From contig JARWIR010000002.1 in the NCBI GenBank assembly GCA_029959085.1, positions 31,448,233 through 31,512,232 of the forward strand: a DNA stretch of 64,000 nt. The letters are read 5' to 3'. This document shows positions 10,155 through 20,764 of the stretch, in pieces (positions within the stretch are counted from its first letter, which is position 1; every line of letters starts with the position of its first letter). Below the pieces are notes generated by a model. The model was not told where the DNA came from and searched no databases. It worked only from the letters and a program-made list of their open reading frames with translations. The position numbers and the translations under genes are program-made. The DNA is from Nemophila menziesii. Taxonomy: Eukaryota; Streptophyta; Magnoliopsida; Boraginales; Hydrophyllaceae.

Positions 10155-10505
10155 CTAGCCAGCCAGATCACCGGCATGCCGGTGAAGCAGAAACACGTGC
10201 CCACGGGTCCAAGGCTCGGGTTGTTTGCCGAGAGGTAGATAAAATTTGACAAGTCGCACCGGCTAGCCGGCCACATGACCGGTATGCCGGCCAGAAGAAA
10301 AACCCGTGCCCTCGGGTAGCCCGGCTCGGGTATTTTGACGGAGTTCGCCCCTGGACAAAAAGAAGCACCGGTATGCCGGTGGATATCTCCGGTATGCCGG
10401 GGAACAGAAAACACGTGGCCTCGGGTTCGAGGCAGAATGGTACGAAAAGAAACACGTCCAGCACTGGCTAGCCGGCCAGATCCGCCGGTATGCCGGTCAG
10501 CATGG
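10155..10505 (+). repeat. GC-rich tandem repeat with CCGG-N4-CCGG palindromes, family B (copy 1)
   Basis: About 3.5 units of 100-115 bp. Perfect palindromes ACCGGCATGCCGGT and CCGGCTAGCCGG occur, plus several CCGGTATGCCGG. Exact CCGGNNNNCCGG matches number about six (near 10171, 10259, 10280, 10366, 10388, 10483), with two one-mismatch forms (near 10157, 10462). Units also share CACGTG or CCCGTG followed by CTCGGGT. Confidence 0.85.
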
Positions 10506-10595
10506 CGGTTTAAAGAGATTGTTGCCTTATACACTTCTTACCTTATCAAAAGAAAACCCTAGCCTCTCCCATACGAATTTTCCAGTTCCCAACCC

Positions 10596-10603
10596 TATAA
10601 ATA
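10596..10603 (+). promoter_or_regulatory. Candidate internal TATA box before env-like remnant (B, copy 1)
   Basis: TATAAATA in CCCTATAAATAG context, a good plant TATA box. It is followed by about 260 bases of CA-rich leader with few ATGs and then the ATG at 10862. Its position matches 3398 in family A. Confidence 0.6.
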
Positions 10604-10861
10604 GACCTTGAAGCTTGATTAAACCTCTACAACAAACACAATAACATCAATAATTCTCTCCTCCATCTTCCATAAACACATCCTCTTCATCAAATTCATC
10701 ACAATACACCATTAAACACCATCAAGATTTCAAGAATTATTCCAAGATTCATCAAGAAACCTTCTTCTTTCCTCAATTCCAAGCAAGAAACTCACGCTAC
10801 ACCAATCTTTCTCAACTTTATTCTAGTCTTGGTATAACTTGAGTTTGGGGTCAAATCAAAC

Positions 10862-11318
10862 ATGACAAATAGAACAGATGCTATGGACTATAAGAGGAAG
10901 TGTTGTATCCTAGGGAAGAACAAAAATTTGCCTGGTTCTACAATTGAATAGGCCATCAATCTTGATGAGCCTATTGAAGAGAAACAAAAAGAAGAGGCAC
11001 CTGCACAACCACTACAGAATAAATTATCAGCTAGGATGAGGGTATCATCAAATCCTAAAGAAAAGACACAAATTCAAGATCAAGGTTCTTCTTCCTCCTC
11101 TCAGAACAATTCTTGTATACCCCCATGGGCTCTCAAATTGCAACATGAAGTCGAGCTTTTAAGAGAAGAAAACAGAGCACTGGATGGAAATTACACAGAT
11201 TGAGTCAACATTGGAAGAGGTAACTACGAACATGGATATTGATAATTATTCTTCGGAGGAGGAGGAGGACATGATGGATCTTTATGGCCAAGTACCGCGT
11301 TCTAATTCTTCTTCTTAA
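10862..11318 (+). pseudogene. Env-like ORF remnant of element B (copy 1)
   Basis: An ATG gives an N-terminus beginning MTNRT, similar in kind to the D remnant at 24783 (MTKRT). The frame hits TAG after about 30 codons. Later segments are polar with a short heptad-like run (LQHEVELLREENRAL) and end in an acidic, Ser-rich tail. The central domain seen in A (about 250 residues) is missing, so this looks like an internal deletion keeping both ends. Non-functional. Confidence 0.6.
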
Positions 11319-12764
11319 TTGATGGTAGGCACTAGGTAGGTAGTTTAGTTAATTTTATTCCTTTATTGAGTCTTTTTCGAGTCGTGGGAACACGAGTCAC
11401 TTTTGAGTTTGGGGTGGGGTTCGTTGCCTCATCCCAATTTTTTGTGTTTTACATGCTTTCAATAAAATTAATCTTAGGGTTGCGTTGATTGTAGAGTATT
11501 TTAAAATGCCCCATAAAGCATGTTTTTAATGAATTAATGATAGAAAATGGTTGATTTTAGGAATTAGTGTAAACTGCACTTAGATTGCATGCAAATATGA
11601 AGTAATTAATAGGAAGAATTAATGAACAATGCAAAAGAAGTAAACTTGTGCTTAAGGATAATGGGTGGTTTGTAGAACGTGAGATCTAAATCTCTACAGA
11701 ACCCACTTAGGTATGAACTAGAGGCAAGTTGTGTAGATAGGAAGATGATAAAGGCAGTTCTTTGTTAACCCTTTGAATCCTTTTTTGCCTTCTATCTCTG
11801 AATTAATTATATCCTTCTTAGCCAAATTTTTAGCCTTAAAGCGTTTCTGTTGTCACCACATTATGAGCCAATATCCCTTTAGATTGTTAGGCATGACCAT
11901 ATGACCCGCACTTGAATCACGATCCTGAGACTTCCTGTCTTGAGCTTGAGTTTGGGGTGGTTGGTCCACTATATGGGAATTCATATTGGGTTGGGATTTT
12001 TGAGCTTATCAATGGTGCTTTGTGCTATATTTTGATGATCAGGTTTATTATATTGTAACCCTTTGCTGGGGTAATAGTGAATGAAGAAAAAGCTACGAGC
12101 TAAAGTTATGAATAGGCATAATTTATTAAAAAATTGCATGATATCACAACATCAAAAAGGGAATCATAGCTATACAAAAGAAAAAGAAAATTCATACCAA
12201 AAGAATATATATTTGGACCGGCAAAGTGGAGAATTTTTATGTGATCATCCTTAGTGCTTATTGGGTTAATTTGGGGACGCTAAATTAGCGCGTCAAATGG
12301 GTTGAGTGAGAACGTTATTCGAGTGTAAACTCAAGCTCTTGGACAGTTTGTTGATGGTAAGTGAGGAGAGAGTCAAAATCTTACTTCAAATTTACCAAAT
12401 ATACATACCATACCGTCCCTAAGCCTACGCTAAAACCGTAAAGACCTCATGATTCCTAGATACACATTGAGTTAATAGGGAATATGCTAAGTGGAGCGTT
12501 CAAAGCAAGTAAAGATCGAGGAACACCCTATAGCCACCATCTTGAGATAAGTAATAAGCGTAAACTTCTAGCATTGTGAATTTAATTTATGATAGATATT
12601 ATTTTGTGTTTGATTTTGCGTGATATGTGTATATTAATTCCTATATTAGACTATATGAGATTGGTTTTAAGTTATGCTTTGGGAATATTTACTAGATTCT
12701 TCCTTCTGCATTCACCTAAAAGATCCTTTGTTTTTATTTTACTTTGTCGGGACGACACAGGTTT
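11319..12764 (+). other. Element B conserved noncoding block up to PPT (copy 1)
   Basis: Contains the block shared with A (GAGTCTTTTTCGAGT, PPT-like motif at 11405-11415, AATAAA at 11461-11466), ATATGACCCGCACTTGAATC near 11900, a PPT-like motif at 11948-11958, an inverted-repeat-like GACGCTAAATTAGCGCGTC near 12276, and GGTAAGT at 12356-12362. No coding frame. Confidence 0.75.
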
Positions 12765-12777
12765 GAGTTTGGGGTCT
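12765..12777 (+). promoter_or_regulatory. Polypurine tract, element B (copy 1)
   Basis: GAGTTTGGGGTCT immediately before the 3' LTR TG. Confidence 0.8.
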
Positions 12778-14542
12778 TGATGTCTCCTTATTTGTTCTAA
12801 TTATTATCCCTTTGGAGACATCCTTTTAGGTGAATAAATGACTTATTTGATAGACTTTTATGCGTATTTGATCATATTGCACTTTCTCCCCTTGGAAATT
12901 GACTATTCGCATTTTTAGAGCTTTTGTGCGTAAATTTGATTGTTTTTAATGCAAAGTTAGTAGTTTCTTAAATTTCATGAAAGACCAATCCAAGGAGGAG
13001 AAGTGAGAATCAAAGTCTTAGGGTATTTTAGAGTGTTAGGAAGTACTTTTACTCGAGTTTCTATTTTTAGAGTGCACTTTCCTATTTCTAGTCTTGAATT
13101 ATTGATTTATTCTTTTTAAAGCATTTGCGCTTTAATTATTTATTTATTGCGAAGCTTTAAAAGATATATGGTAATTAATTAGAGACCAAGTCAAGTCAAA
13201 GAAGTAAAGGAAAGAGATTTACATGGAAATAAGAAGATTAAGGAAGGATATATGCAAAGAAGGAAAAGATAAAGCTGCCTTATGAATCTGAAATTCCAGC
13301 CACGTTTCAAAGACGAGTCCATAACTTAAGATTGGCTAAGAATTTGGGCAAGTGGTCTGGATCAATGGAAATAGCTTTCCGAGACAAGCGGTTTTGAATA
13401 TTGGAACGCGTCAAACGGATAAAAATTGAATGAGATATGACCAAAACAAATCAGCATCAAAATCTTACCTTTCCTAGATTTTAGGCCTACGAATTTCAGA
13501 GTTCTTAACTTGACTTCCACTCCAAGTAAATTCGACCTAGGGCTTGCTAACACCTATAAATACACCTCTTAGCCTCCTCTTTTCACACACTTCAGATAAT
13601 TACACAAGAGGCTTAAAGTTTTCAAGTTAGAGCAAGAAGGCAAGGAGAAGCTAGTGCTGGAGGAATCCTGTTCTTCCATCATCAGTCATCTTACCCTTTA
13701 GGTTATTCATTTATCTTTTGTATTTGAACATGAACTCCTTTCATGTATTGTTAGTCTTTAATTTTATTATGATCTAAATTTCCATATACTTGAGAATCGC
13801 ATTAAAGGGATGAACCTTAATTAATTAATCTTTGTTTTGAATTTGGGATTGTTTAGATTTAAATTGAATTGAGTTTTATATATTGGATATTACTTTGTTT
13901 TCATTACTATTTCGTTTAGTAACAACTAGAAATAGCTTTTAGTATTTGGACTATTCACTTTAGTGGCGAAGTGATCATCCAACAGGGGGGTTTGAATACA
14001 GAGCTAGGCAATACCCGTGTAATGTCCGTTATTGAACGACAGGCTTAACTAGTTACATAGCCAAAGAGGTAAAATCATATCATCCGAAGAGGCATATTCG
14101 ACCATACAGGTGTTTATAGTACTTTAGGATAGCTCATAGGTCCACCCGACAGGGGGCTAGGAGATATTAGAGTCTCGACTAATATTATAATTCCAATTCT
14201 ACCCTTAAACATAACATAAATAATATTGAGGATTCCTTGCGAGACTCAAGTATCTCTCTCATCTGAAGTTAGTCGTTTATTTGCTTTATTTCTTTCTAGT
14301 TAATTTATTTTTTAGTTTTTATTTTATTTGCATATTTTAATTTACAAAAACCAAACAAAAATCTTATCTTTTACTTTTCTGTTTAGCAATTATTCTTACT
14401 ACTTGATTAACATTTGGGTTGAACCTAATCCGTCCCTGAGAACGAACTTGATTATCATATATTACTTGGGACAACTGTACACTTGCAGTTTGTGGTTCCT
14501 CTTTATTTATCACTTTATTTTCTAACACCCTAGAACCCACCA
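12778..14542 (+). mobile_element. 3' LTR of element B (copy 1)
   Basis: 1765 bp, TGATGTCTCC to CCCACCA, followed by TSD GGTGA (14543-14547). The same 5 bases precede B's 5' LTR at 31514-31518. TATAAATA at 13555-13562. Repeated ACAGGGG-like motifs downstream of it parallel the TGACGGGG motifs of A. Identical in length to the sister LTR at 54370. Confidence 0.92.
13555..13562 (+). promoter_or_regulatory. LTR TATA box (B, copy 1)
   Basis: TATAAATA within CACCTATAAATACACC, conserved in all three B LTRs. Confidence 0.7.
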
Positions 14543-15137
14543 GGTGATCACGGGAATCTAACTCCTATAATCGAAAACCTTTTCTAGAATTGTGTTGAGT
14601 ATTTATTTTTTAGGTTAAGGTGATTGCTGGAATCTACCCTATACTTGAACACCTTTTTTAGGTTTAAGTCAAGGGTTTTTTTGGAGGTATCTAGGAGATC
14701 TAACCCTTAAACTTGACCAATCGTTCTAAGGGTTGGTTCAAGTTTTTATTATTATTTTTGGGTGGGAATTTAATTCTTATACTTGACAACTTTTAGAGGA
14801 TTAAGTAAAAAAAAATTATCTATAGGTGATCACTGGGATCTAACCCTTATACTCGAAAACCACTTTGAGGGTTGAGTTGAGGTTTTTGAACTTTTGCGGG
14901 ATTCTAAACCATACACTCGACAACCTTTCTTGAGGGTTGAGTCATGGTTTTTTTTTGTTTTTTTTTTACGGTGATAATAGAGATCTAATCCGTATAACGT
15001 CAACCTTTTTGAGGGTTGAGTCAAGAGTATTATTATTAATTTTGGGAGATCTCGAAATTCTAACTCTTATACTCGATAATCTTTATGAGTGTTGAGGATT
15101 TTATTTTTATTTTTGAGTGATCATAAGGGAAAAAAAC
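14543..15137 (+). repeat. Minisatellite, right part (copy 1), unit about 73 bp
   Basis: About eight degenerate units of the form TGATCACGGGATCTAACC, TTATACTCGACAACCTTT, GAGGGTTGAGTCGAGG, then T-rich. Unit starts lie near 14543, 14619, 14690, 14760, 14825, 14895, 14970, 15042 and 15115. It continues the array that ends at 31518; element B inserted inside one unit. Confidence 0.85.
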
Positions 15138-16724
15138 TGTAGCGTCCTATGTCTGATAAAAATAAAATCAACAACCTTCGGAGCCACTTTCCACAAGTGT
15201 ACGGAGTGTTGACAAGTAATAAAATTGAAAAGTATAAAGGATTATCGTCTCCAAATGGACTATCATTGTAGATAAATGTGTTTTGATATTATAAAAATGT
15301 AAACCTCTTATAAGGAATATATGACAAGAACGTAAACAATAAAATATTTATTGCATTTTTCAATAGTTAAAGTCTAAATCAATTAACGAAATAAAATTAT
15401 GAACTACAAAGAAAATAAAATAACAACTAATTAGAAGATGAAATGAAGGGATGAGAAAGTTTCTTGAGTTTTGCTAGTAGTCCCCTATGCCGTTAATTTA
15501 AATGTTTTATGAATAAGCGTGACTTTATAAATTCACATTAGTTAGGATTCAAAGATCCTTCTGAATCATGTCGGTAGCTTATGAGTAAACCTCAACAATA
15601 CTAGGGGACTGGGGTAAGGACACCCTAGGCAATTATTGGTGTATTAATTATGACCTTATTGACTATCTAGCTAGGCAATACTTTGGAGTTCACTACCACA
15701 TACTAGACTTCTATATGTTATGTCCGCAGTTAAACCTCCTTCCTGGATGTTAGCTTAACTACCTAGGACACCCACTACTTTACCAGAGCATAAATATTTT
15801 TATAACAAACATATAGTCAATGCAATAAAATAATACCAATATCAGTTAAAAATTCATCCTAAATACAATAAAACATCAAGATAGTTAATCAAGGGTCTTA
15901 TATAAGTAAACCTCAAGCAACGAGGGTTTAGTTCATATTGAAATAAAAAAAACTTTAATGGAAGAATAATGTTCAAAAGAAAAAATATCTAAAAGTTACT
16001 CTTATGGAAGAAATAATTTCATGGATAGTTGGTGACGAATTATTAGGTCTAGTTTGAAAAAACCCTTTTTTTCTTCTCCTCTGCCTTCTGCTCTTGCTCC
16101 CAATGAAATAAAATGATAGATAATCAGTTGCCTATGTATTAGGAGATGCTAAATGAATTATGTCCTAGCTAAAAAAATTTGGTCCTTCGTTGGCTCACTT
16201 AATTAGGTTAATAATGGTGCAACCTATTTTTAGCTAATATTGGGCTTGTTTGAGTCACAATAGAAGAAAATGACTTAACTTCTTCATCTCAACTACGAAT
16301 TGAATATTGTCACTTCTCACAAGTCAATGACTTCAAACACTATCTAAATTAAAAGGAATTAATTCCAAATTTATGACTAGTTAATTATGGTGACTGAAAA
16401 ATACGACGTTATGACTTCTCTGGCAAACAATCTAACTTCACAAAGTGACTCTAGGCTCAATTCACGCCTTGGCATGGGGTTTATCTTGAATATTTTTTAC
16501 TTATTATATTCATCTTGGCACATTTTATTAACCATGTACCTAAATTCTACATACTTAACACACAATCAAGGAACAAAAGCTCTATAAATATCAATGTGAC
16601 CAGAACAAGAGACAAAAATGCAATATGTCAATTACGAGGGAATAATCCCCCACTTAGTCCCAATAAAAACACAAAATAATATCTCGTGAATGGATTAATC
16701 CATCATAAAAATATATATATAACA
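15138..16724 (-). mobile_element. Reverse 3' LTR of element F (copy 1)
   Basis: On the minus strand it starts TGTTATATAT at 16724, preceded by a PPT-like GATTTGGGGTTCT, and ends near CTACA at 15138 (left end approximate). Internal blocks match the D/E LTR family, such as the 'ACCCCAGTCCCCTAGT' region near 15600 read in reverse. Its left flank is the minisatellite. No matching 5' LTR is in the window. Confidence 0.75.
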
Positions 16725-17790
16725 AGAACCCCAAATCAAAGTTTTGTCGCCCTAATAAAATAAAAAGAAAAATAAAGTTTAGAGGGGTCTAAGTCCAATT
16801 AATCAAAGAAGAGAGAAAATAGAAAAGTAATAATGATACTAAAGAAAATATCCAAGTCTCATATAGAAATATTTACAAACTAAATCAAATGTACAGTTAT
16901 CAAACAAACAATCAACACGTATTACTTCCAAGATCAAATTAGTTTTGCAATGCACAACGGAAAGGTATTTCTCTTTGTCCGCTATGGTGGCTATAAATTG
17001 TTCCTCGATCCTCGCATAGTCTTTAAGATACATCTAACTACTCCAAATTAGTTCAAAAGGTAATAAATTTTATAGTCAAGAATCATAAAGTCTTGAAGGT
17101 TGTAATTTCGGCTTAGAGTATGTATGATTGTATAGTTGGATAACATATATAAAGCTTTTTGGCTCTCTCCTCACTAGCCATCAACGAGTCGCCTAGAGCT
17201 TGAGTTACTCACAAATATGTTCTCACTCAACCCAAATTTTAATGCACTTCTTTGCATTCCCAATAACCAAAATAATACCATTTATGGTCACCTAACACTT
17301 TTCCATCTGAATATATTTTTCTTTTGCAAGTTAGTTATAACTCTCTTTTTGATGTGAGAAGTCATGTTACTACGCTTTTCATTTTCTTTTCTTTTCAATA
17401 TATATTCTTTTCTTTTGAAATATTTTACATTCTTTCTCTTTTACCTTAGAAAAAGATTACAATGGGAACAATTGATCAAAGGCAAAATACATAGCACAAA
17501 ACCTACCCAATGATGTTTACAGTAACCACCACCCCAAACTCAAGTTGTAAGACGAGTGTTTAATCATCGCGATTCAAGATCAAGCATATGGAGAAGTCCG
17601 TATGGCCTGTAATGTGGCTAATAAAAGGCTTATAAAGGCAAGAGGGGCTGATACAGATAATGTAACAATAATACATGGAAAGAAATCTAAAAGGAACAAG
17701 GGTTAAACAAAGAAACTCCTTAATACTTTTATGTCCTATACAATTTATTTGCTTTCTCACATCTAACAAGTTCATTAAATGGGTTATTAA
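16725..17790 (-). mobile_element. Element F internal fragment, 3' noncoding region (copy 1)
   Basis: Minus-strand homologue of B 11750-12777: PPT next to the LTR, GTGAGGAGAGAGCC near 17170, GAGTGAGAACAT near 17220, a PPT-like motif (ACCCCAAACTC at 17531-17541 on the plus strand) and a degenerate version of the CTTGAATC block near 17570. It breaks off around 17790 against the G LTR. Small open frames here are not genes. Confidence 0.7.
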
Positions 17791-18795
17791 CTAGTTTGGA
17801 TCTGGCTTTATACATACTACTCATGCTCCCTTAAATCAAACTTAATTCTCCATATTTCTCAGTTATCTTTTCTTTAATTTCTATGTGTGTTTGGATGTCA
17901 AATACATAAGAAAATAATATAATTTTAACAAACCATTTAAATTATGTAATCCCAAATTCGATACACGCAATTAATCATACTAGTGTTCACACATAAAAAG
18001 GATTCTCAAGTTATGAGAATTTAGTCCATAAGAAAAGAAATCAAATAAAATATAAAGTATAAGATTTATGTTTAGGACAAGAAAGTAATACTAAATTACC
18101 CTAAGATTAATGGTGGTATGGTGTAGAAAGGGTGCAGTTTTACTCCAGCTTCAGTTTTTCTCCTTCCCAAGCATTTTTCTATCTCTCTGGCTCTTCTAAT
18201 CTTCTAAAAACTGAATGGAAGGTTTTTGTATTGATTAAACTGGTGTATAAAGGTCCAATTATGTTTTATGGGTTGTGGGCCCCTTTATGTGACCTAATCC
18301 AACCCAAAAACGTTTTAAGGGAAGAATATGATTAGTTCAAACCAAAATAGATGCAACTTCAATAACTTCTTTAATTAAAATACAAATCAAAACTCTTAGC
18401 TTTTAGGCGCTCCTAACTTAAATTACTATCTATAAACCAGGGGGTCCTCCAGAATATTCATCAACTGAACATGGTGATTCCAACAACTCAATTTCTAAAT
18501 TTGGTCGATAACTGCTCTCGCTTTCCAAAAGTGTTTTTTTAGTCCTTTAACACCTTGCTATGGGTTTGAATATCCTTTCTCAACTTATTGTACTCGTATT
18601 TGGATATAATATTATCCACTTACCTAATATATGCACACTTAACACACAAATAACTTTAAAAGTAACAATACTAAAAAATTAGATAAGAAATGAGAAACTA
18701 TCAAAATATAGGTAATAATCACTTTAATAAGAACAATATGATCCTAAAAATATGTCTCGTGACTAAATTAATGTATCAAAATAAAGGAGATATCA
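17791..18795 (-). mobile_element. Reverse 3' LTR of element G, truncated (copy 1)
   Basis: On the minus strand it begins TGATATCTCC at 18795 beside a PPT (GAGTTGGGGGGTCT). About 1 kb remains. A block 'GAATTTGGGATTACATAATT' near 17945 corresponds to about 1.1 kb into the B LTR, so the last several hundred bases are lost where it meets F. Left boundary approximate. Confidence 0.65.
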
Positions 18796-19186
18796 AGACC
18801 CCCCAACTCAAAGTTTCTTCATCCGGGCAAAAGAAGATATAAAAAATAAACTAGGGAAGTCTTTATCAGCTAAGTCAAATAAGAATCAGAGGAGAAAACG
18901 TAAAGAATCATAAAAAAACTACCGAACAGGTTCATGTAATAATAATTGTAAACTAAATCACACATTCTTATCATACAAACAATCAACATGATATGATTTC
19001 AAGATTAAATTATCTACGCAGTGCAAGAAGGATAGGTTTTTTGCTTAGTCTGATATGGTGGCTATAGATTGTTCCTTGATCCTAACATAGGATCCAATGG
19101 TCCAATTTACTACTCTCGATCGTTTCTAGATCACATAATTAAGAATCACAAGGTCTTTAAGGTTGTAATGTTGGCTTAGGGACAGT
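18796..19186 (-). mobile_element. Element G internal fragment next to its 3' LTR (copy 1)
   Basis: Minus-strand sequence has the PPT, then blocks matching B just upstream of its PPT, such as 'TATAGCCACCAT' near 19055 and 'TAAAGACC..GATTCTTA' near 19145. It ends where the D LTR starts. Confidence 0.65.
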
Positions 19187-20760
19187 TGATGTCTCAATAT
19201 TTTTGATAGAATAATCTAGTCATGAGACACAATTTCAGGTGCATTATTTTCTTATTTGAGGGATTTTTCCTTATTAATTGTTAGTTTCTCAATTCTTGCC
19301 TTATTATGGTGGTTTGTTACTTTTAGAGCATTTTTGGTACAATTTGCATGTTAAATGTGAAGCTCTTAGGTACAATGATGATATTAGAGGCCAAAAAAAT
19401 GTCAAGGAGTTAAGTAAAGATGATATAAGATGAAATTAAGAGTTAAAAATGCAGAATAAGCTATTTTGGAAAGTGCAAAAGCTGCTAAAAGTTGTTGGCC
19501 CAATTTAGAACGTGTAGTGTTTTCAATGCTTCATAAAATAGATATATAATTTGAATTATTCCTTTTATATCAAGAAATATTTTTAATTTTCGGTTACGTG
19601 GCCACTGGTTTCGAGTGATTTGGAGTTGTAACGAAAGAGATATGAATTTTACAAGCTCTATGGGCCAAAAAGACCACATTCTCAGGAAAACATATTTGAG
19701 ATGGATTAGGTCTCTAAAACCTATCTCATGACCTAGATTTCGTCCCAACACCTATATATATATATATATATATGGTTATTTACCTTTAGAAACAAGTTCT
19801 TGATCAGTCACTAATCATAATTACACTTAGAAATCATCAAGAAGAAGCAAGTGACTTGTAGAGGAAGAAAAGAAGTTGGAGAGTCACAATCTCTTCTCAA
19901 TATTTCTACTCTACCATTAGGGTAATTTATCTTAGATTCTTGGCTTGACCATGTTTGTAAGGCATTTACTCTTAAATATTATCTATTTTATTATGAACTA
20001 ATTTTCTTATAGCTTGGGCTTGCAATATGTAAAATCCTTGAATTCTATTTTACTATTCTATTATTTAGGCATTGGTTTAATTGATTTGAGCTTTTATTTT
20101 ATAATGTGTTTGCCTTTATCCCAGCCCTAGCTCTGGCTAACTTTAGGACTGTCCTTAGTAGTTAGATTGTCACCCTGGAGGGTGATTCAATTATAGAAAA
20201 CAACACATAATTCTCTAGTGTATTGTAGTAATCCTGACAGGCTTGCCTAACTAGACATTCAATAGGGTTTAGACTTTCACCACCGAAATCTGTGCAAGGT
20301 CTCCTTACCCAAGTCCCTTGGTAGTGTTGAGGTTTCCATCTAAGCTACCCTGACGGGAGTTAGACGATTATAGAATGCCGCCTACTTATATATGCTCAAT
20401 TCACCCTTATAAATAGAATAGTGATCTAGTAATATAGGTGCATACTAGCAAACCTAAGCTATATTCTTATCTCCATCCTTTTAGCTTTATTTACTTGCAT
20501 TAGTTAATTATTTGCTTTTATATTTCTTGTTTAAAAACCCATAAATATTATCTCTTGTTTCTTTTTTAGTTTTAACAATTAATCTCATCTACGCTTTCTT
20601 ATCTAAATACGAGTTTGAGTTAACAGATAAATCATGAGAATGAATCTTATTTATTAACTATAACTTGCAAACGATTTGTGCACTAGTAGTGAGCCTCTTG
20701 TAGTAATATTAGGTCTGTGTTTTATTGTCATTTATATTTGGTTATTTATCACGCCTTTGC
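19187..20760 (+). mobile_element. 5' LTR of element D (copy 1)
   Basis: Starts TGATGTCTCAATATT. The right end, near 20760, was set by comparison with the E LTR (1563 bp, same family); the TG start is firm, the end approximate. It has a (TA)n tract after ACACC in place of a TATA box (about 19752-19773) and CCCTGACGGGAG-type motifs near 20345. The PBS and the gag start are missing downstream, indicating a deletion. Confidence 0.8.
19752..19773 (+). repeat. (TA)n tract at the D LTR TATA position (copy 1)
   Basis: About 11 TA units; copy 2 has about 7 at 61344-61357. It sits where other LTRs of this group carry TATAAATA after CACC, so it may act as the TATA element. Confidence 0.6.
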
Positions 20761-20764
20761 CACC

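Larger units (their letters stand above)
9931..10861 (+). other. Element B noncoding region between integrase and env-like remnant (copy 1)
   Basis: Same plan as family A: an AT-rich stretch, a PPT-like motif at 10105-10115, a GC-rich palindrome repeat (10155-10505), a TATA box (10596), a CA/T-rich leader, and a second PPT-like motif at 10841-10851 just before an ATG at 10862. No coding frame accepted; frames on both strands through 10088-10562 only mirror the repeat. Confidence 0.8.

Noticed and set aside
10088..10562. 148-, 98- and 75-codon frames over the B palindrome array (also 51677-52151)
   Set aside because: Repeat-driven, on both strands, no start context; the same region is noncoding in related families.
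16387..18335. Several 60-71 codon ORFs in 16387-18335 (and copy 2 equivalents) as possible host genes
   Set aside because: They fall in LTRs or noncoding parts of reverse elements F and G and show no domain.
19485..19751. 88-codon minus-strand ORF inside the D LTR (also 61076-61342)
   Set aside because: Lies wholly in an LTR that aligns with E's LTR, where the frame is not kept.
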